Origin: CAZSLZ01 sp964607865
GTDB lineage: Bacteria; Vulcanimicrobiota; JAJTBE01; CAZSLZ01
Reading direction: 5' to 3'
NCBI GenBank assembly: GCA_964607865.1
Contig: CAZSLZ010000138.1
Span: 1-8,306 of the forward strand
DNA: 8,306 nt
The position numbers and the translations under genes were made by a program. The notes under the pieces are model-generated. The model saw only the letters and a list, made by a program, of their open reading frames with translations, searched no databases and was not told the origin of the DNA. Positions 7,163-8,306 of this stretch are shown here, piece after piece (position 1 is the stretch's first letter; the number at the start of each line of letters is the position of its first letter).

Positions 7163-7984
7163 ATGCCAACCAAAAAAAATATAGCAATTATTGGCGGTGG
7201 TAACATAGGAAGGGCCATCGCCCTGGGGTTGATAAACTCGGGGAAATTTTCAGCACAAAACATTACAATAACCCGACGCCATATCCATCTTCTTGATGAC
7301 CTGGCAGAAAAAGGTTTTAAAATAACCAGCGACAATAACCAGGCAATTCACAACTCACAAATTGTTATTCTTGCAGTTCAACCCCAGCAGTTTAACGATT
7401 TGATTGAATCTATAAACCCGATTCTCAGTCAGGAAAAACATGTAATTATTTCCGTGGTTTCAGGGGTTTCATCAAATCAAATTGTAAGCTACCTGGGCAA
7501 GAAAATTCCGGTAATAAGAGCTATGCCCAATACTGCCATAGCTGTGGGGGAATCTATAACCTGCCTGGCTTCAAACAATGCGTCAGAATCCGATTTTGAG
7601 CTGACTCGCGGAATCTTTGATTCTTTAGGAACCACAGTAGTCATAGATGAGGAATTAATGACTTCCGCCACCGCCCTTTGCGCCTGCGGTATAGCTTTCT
7701 TTTTAAGGGCAATCCGCGCAGCTGCCCAGGGTGGTATCGAGATAGGATTTCATCCTCATCAGGCTATTCCCATGGCTGCCCAGACCGCCAAAGGCGCAGC
7801 TGATTTGCTGTTAAAATTCGGCAGCCATCCCGAGGGAGAAATCGATAAAGTCACAACTCCTCTTGGTTGCACCATATCGGGCTTAAATGAAATGGAACAC
7901 CAGGGTTTCAGCTCGGCACTTATAAAAGGAATAATAACATCTGCAAACAAAGCTTCCATGCTTTATTCCGATAGAGAAAAATAA
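7163..7984 (+). CDS. proC: Pyrroline-5-carboxylate reductase (ProC)
   Basis: A 273-residue enzyme, normal in length, that reduces 1-pyrroline-5-carboxylate to L-proline with NAD(P)H, the last step of proline synthesis. The N-terminal Rossmann fold has the dinucleotide loop GGGNIG (11-16), ILAVQPQQ (69-76) and the RAMPNTA motif (119-125). The C-terminal dimer domain holds the family signature in DKVTTPLGCTISGLNEMEHQ (228-247). The signature reads TPLGCT where many proteins have SPGGTT. The stretches ALCACGIAFF (171-180), AAQGGIEIGF (187-196) and EMEHQGFSSALIKGI (243-257) resemble what I recall of Bacteroidota-type ProC. It is the last gene of the operon, 11 bases after the iron-sulfur flavodoxin gene. 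No glutamate kinase or glutamyl-phosphate reductase gene (proB, proA) is in the window, so it may be a stand-alone ProC. Function is well supported; the subgroup is not. Confidence 0.93.
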   Translation: MPTKKNIAIIGGGNIGRAIALGLINSGKFSAQNITITRRHIHLLDDLAEKGFKITSDNNQAIHNSQIVILAVQPQQFNDLIESINPILSQEKHVIISVVSGVSSNQIVSYLGKKIPVIRAMPNTAIAVGESITCLASNNASESDFELTRGIFDSLGTTVVIDEELMTSATALCACGIAFFLRAIRAAAQGGIEIGFHPHQAIPMAAQTAKGAADLLLKFGSHPEGEIDKVTTPLGCTISGLNEMEHQGFSSALIKGIITSANKASMLYSDREK

Positions 7985-7990
7985 TTTTTT

Positions 7991-7997
7991 AAAGGAG
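7991..7997 (+). promoter_or_regulatory. Orphan Shine-Dalgarno-like sequence
   Basis: AAAGGAG lies just after the proC stop codon, but no ATG, GTG or TTG lies 4-13 bases downstream. The nearest ATG (8035) opens only a 25-codon frame and is too far away. It may be chance in an A/G-rich stretch, or the remnant of a lost downstream gene start. Confidence 0.3.
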
Positions 7998-8005
7998 AAT
8001 TACTT

Positions 8006-8191
8006 TTACATTTTTTTAAATAGAATCCCATCGGATGTTTTTGAGAAAGAATAGAATCCAAGTCCGGGGGCGATATCCCATAAGGAAAAGAATTCTTTTC
8101 CTTTGTCATTAATTTTTGTAACAATTCCTCGTTCATTAAAGGGCTCGACTCCAAACACAGCTTCTTTTAATTCAAAAGTTTCTTTTCCCAC
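8006..8191 (-). pseudogene. Possible small or decayed gene, function unknown
   Basis: An open frame on the minus strand encodes up to 61 residues from GTG at 8191; the frame is open from 8209 and ends at TAA (8006-8008). The composition looks protein-like: a mix of charged and hydrophobic residues, a central KGKEFFSLWDIAPGLGFYSF (30-49) rich in aromatics and glycine, and a basic end (LFKKM). There is no Shine-Dalgarno sequence before the GTG, and a stop lies only six codons upstream. It therefore looks more like the C-terminal remnant of a larger gene than an intact one. It could also be a real leaderless small protein, or a chance frame. I do not recognise a family. It runs opposite to proC, its stop only 21 bases beyond the proC stop. 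Confidence 0.35.
8082..8103. repeat. 22-base perfect palindrome
   Basis: The arms are AAGGAAAAGAA and its exact complement, with no spacer, centred on GAATTC. It lies inside the open minus-strand frame, where it encodes KGKEFFSL. It lacks a GC-rich stem and has no U-run after it on either strand, so a terminator role is weak. Confidence 0.6.
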
Positions 8192-8283
8192 ATTAAGTTT
8201 TTTATTGGATTAATCTTATTTGCAGTTTACTTTAAATTTTTTGCATAAGTCTTTTCTATCAAAATAATTTAGCCGGAACAAAA

Positions 8284-8304
8284 GAAGGGGCCATTGGCCC
8301 CTTC
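8284..8304. terminator. GC-rich hairpin terminator at the window end, probably bidirectional
   Basis: A perfect 9-base stem, GAAGGGGCC and GGCCCCTTC, encloses a three-base loop (ATT). On the minus strand it is followed by TTTTGTT, so it can end a transcript coming from the right. On the plus strand it could end the proC operon, about 300 bases after the proC stop, but the bases beyond 8306 that would show a T-run are not in the window. Confidence 0.7.
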
Positions 8305-8306
8305 AA

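Larger units (their letters stand above)
7985..8306. other. Intergenic region after proC, no clear intact gene
   Basis: This 322-base stretch is AT-rich. It holds an unused AAAGGAG (7991-7997), a codon-like open frame on the minus strand (8006-8191), a 22-base perfect palindrome inside it (8082-8103), and a GC-rich hairpin at the window end (8284-8304). No RNA gene or riboswitch is recognisable. The gene to the right is outside the window. Confidence 0.6.

Noticed and set aside
7985..8020. Possible terminator directly after proC
   Set aside because: There are T-runs, but only a very weak AAAG/CTTT stem; the hairpin at 8284-8304 is far better.
8035..8112. A 25-codon plus-strand frame starting at ATG 8035
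   Set aside because: No ribosome binding site lies at a proper distance, and the sequence is antisense to the more protein-like minus-strand frame.
7963..8154. A second minus-strand frame overlapping the proC end and the intergenic tail
   Set aside because: It overlaps the proC 3' end and the more protein-like frame at 8006-8191, and has no start signal; it reads as a frame shadow.
1..8306. CRISPR array, tRNA, rRNA, transposase, phage or toxin-antitoxin genes
   Set aside because: No repeat-spacer pattern, tRNA-like cloverleaf, rRNA stretch or matching protein motif was seen on either strand.

Overview
The window looks like a chromosomal segment of an anaerobic, probably Gram-positive (Bacillota-like) bacterium. 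The DNA is AT-leaning. Most genes have strong AGGAG-type ribosome binding sites, one gene starts with TTG, and one promoter is a clear sigma-A type (TTGAAT-16-TATAAT). The flavodoxin/ferredoxin gene content is typical of anaerobes. The lineage is inferred from style, not proven. The ProC protein has a signature I associate with Bacteroidota-like ProC, which is a mild conflict.

Layout. Positions 1-223 carry no gene. They hold a degraded REP-like repeat (about 89-125) and an intrinsic terminator that reads on the minus strand (about 141-178). Two genes follow on the minus strand. A 1213-residue soluble sensor histidine kinase (4744 to 1103) has about five GAF-like modules, a coiled coil, a cysteine-rich PAS domain and a HisKA/HATPase_c core. 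Twenty-four bases downstream is a 284-residue polytopic membrane protein of DUF6159 type (1078 to 224). No response regulator is encoded in the window.

A 279-base divergent intergenic region separates the kinase from a compact plus-strand operon (5024-7984). It has a good promoter overlapped by a 14-base perfect palindrome, with a second inverted repeat over the -10 box. The operon encodes an EFR1-type flavodoxin/two-[4Fe-4S] ferredoxin protein, a flavin reductase-type split-barrel flavoprotein, an iron-sulfur flavodoxin with a compact cysteine motif, and pyrroline-5-carboxylate reductase (proC). The first three look like a small redox module able to pass electrons between flavins and Fe-S clusters. 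Its link to proC is by position only.

The last 322 bases hold no convincing intact gene. They contain a codon-like open frame on the minus strand (8191 to 8006) that looks like a small or decayed gene, a 22-base perfect palindrome inside it, an orphan Shine-Dalgarno sequence after proC, and a strong GC-rich hairpin at the window end that can serve as a terminator, probably in both directions.

The most interesting element is the divergent pair: a redox-type (Cys-PAS, multi-GAF) orphan kinase with a membrane partner, facing a flavin/Fe-S redox operon with an operator-like promoter. A regulatory link is a hypothesis only.
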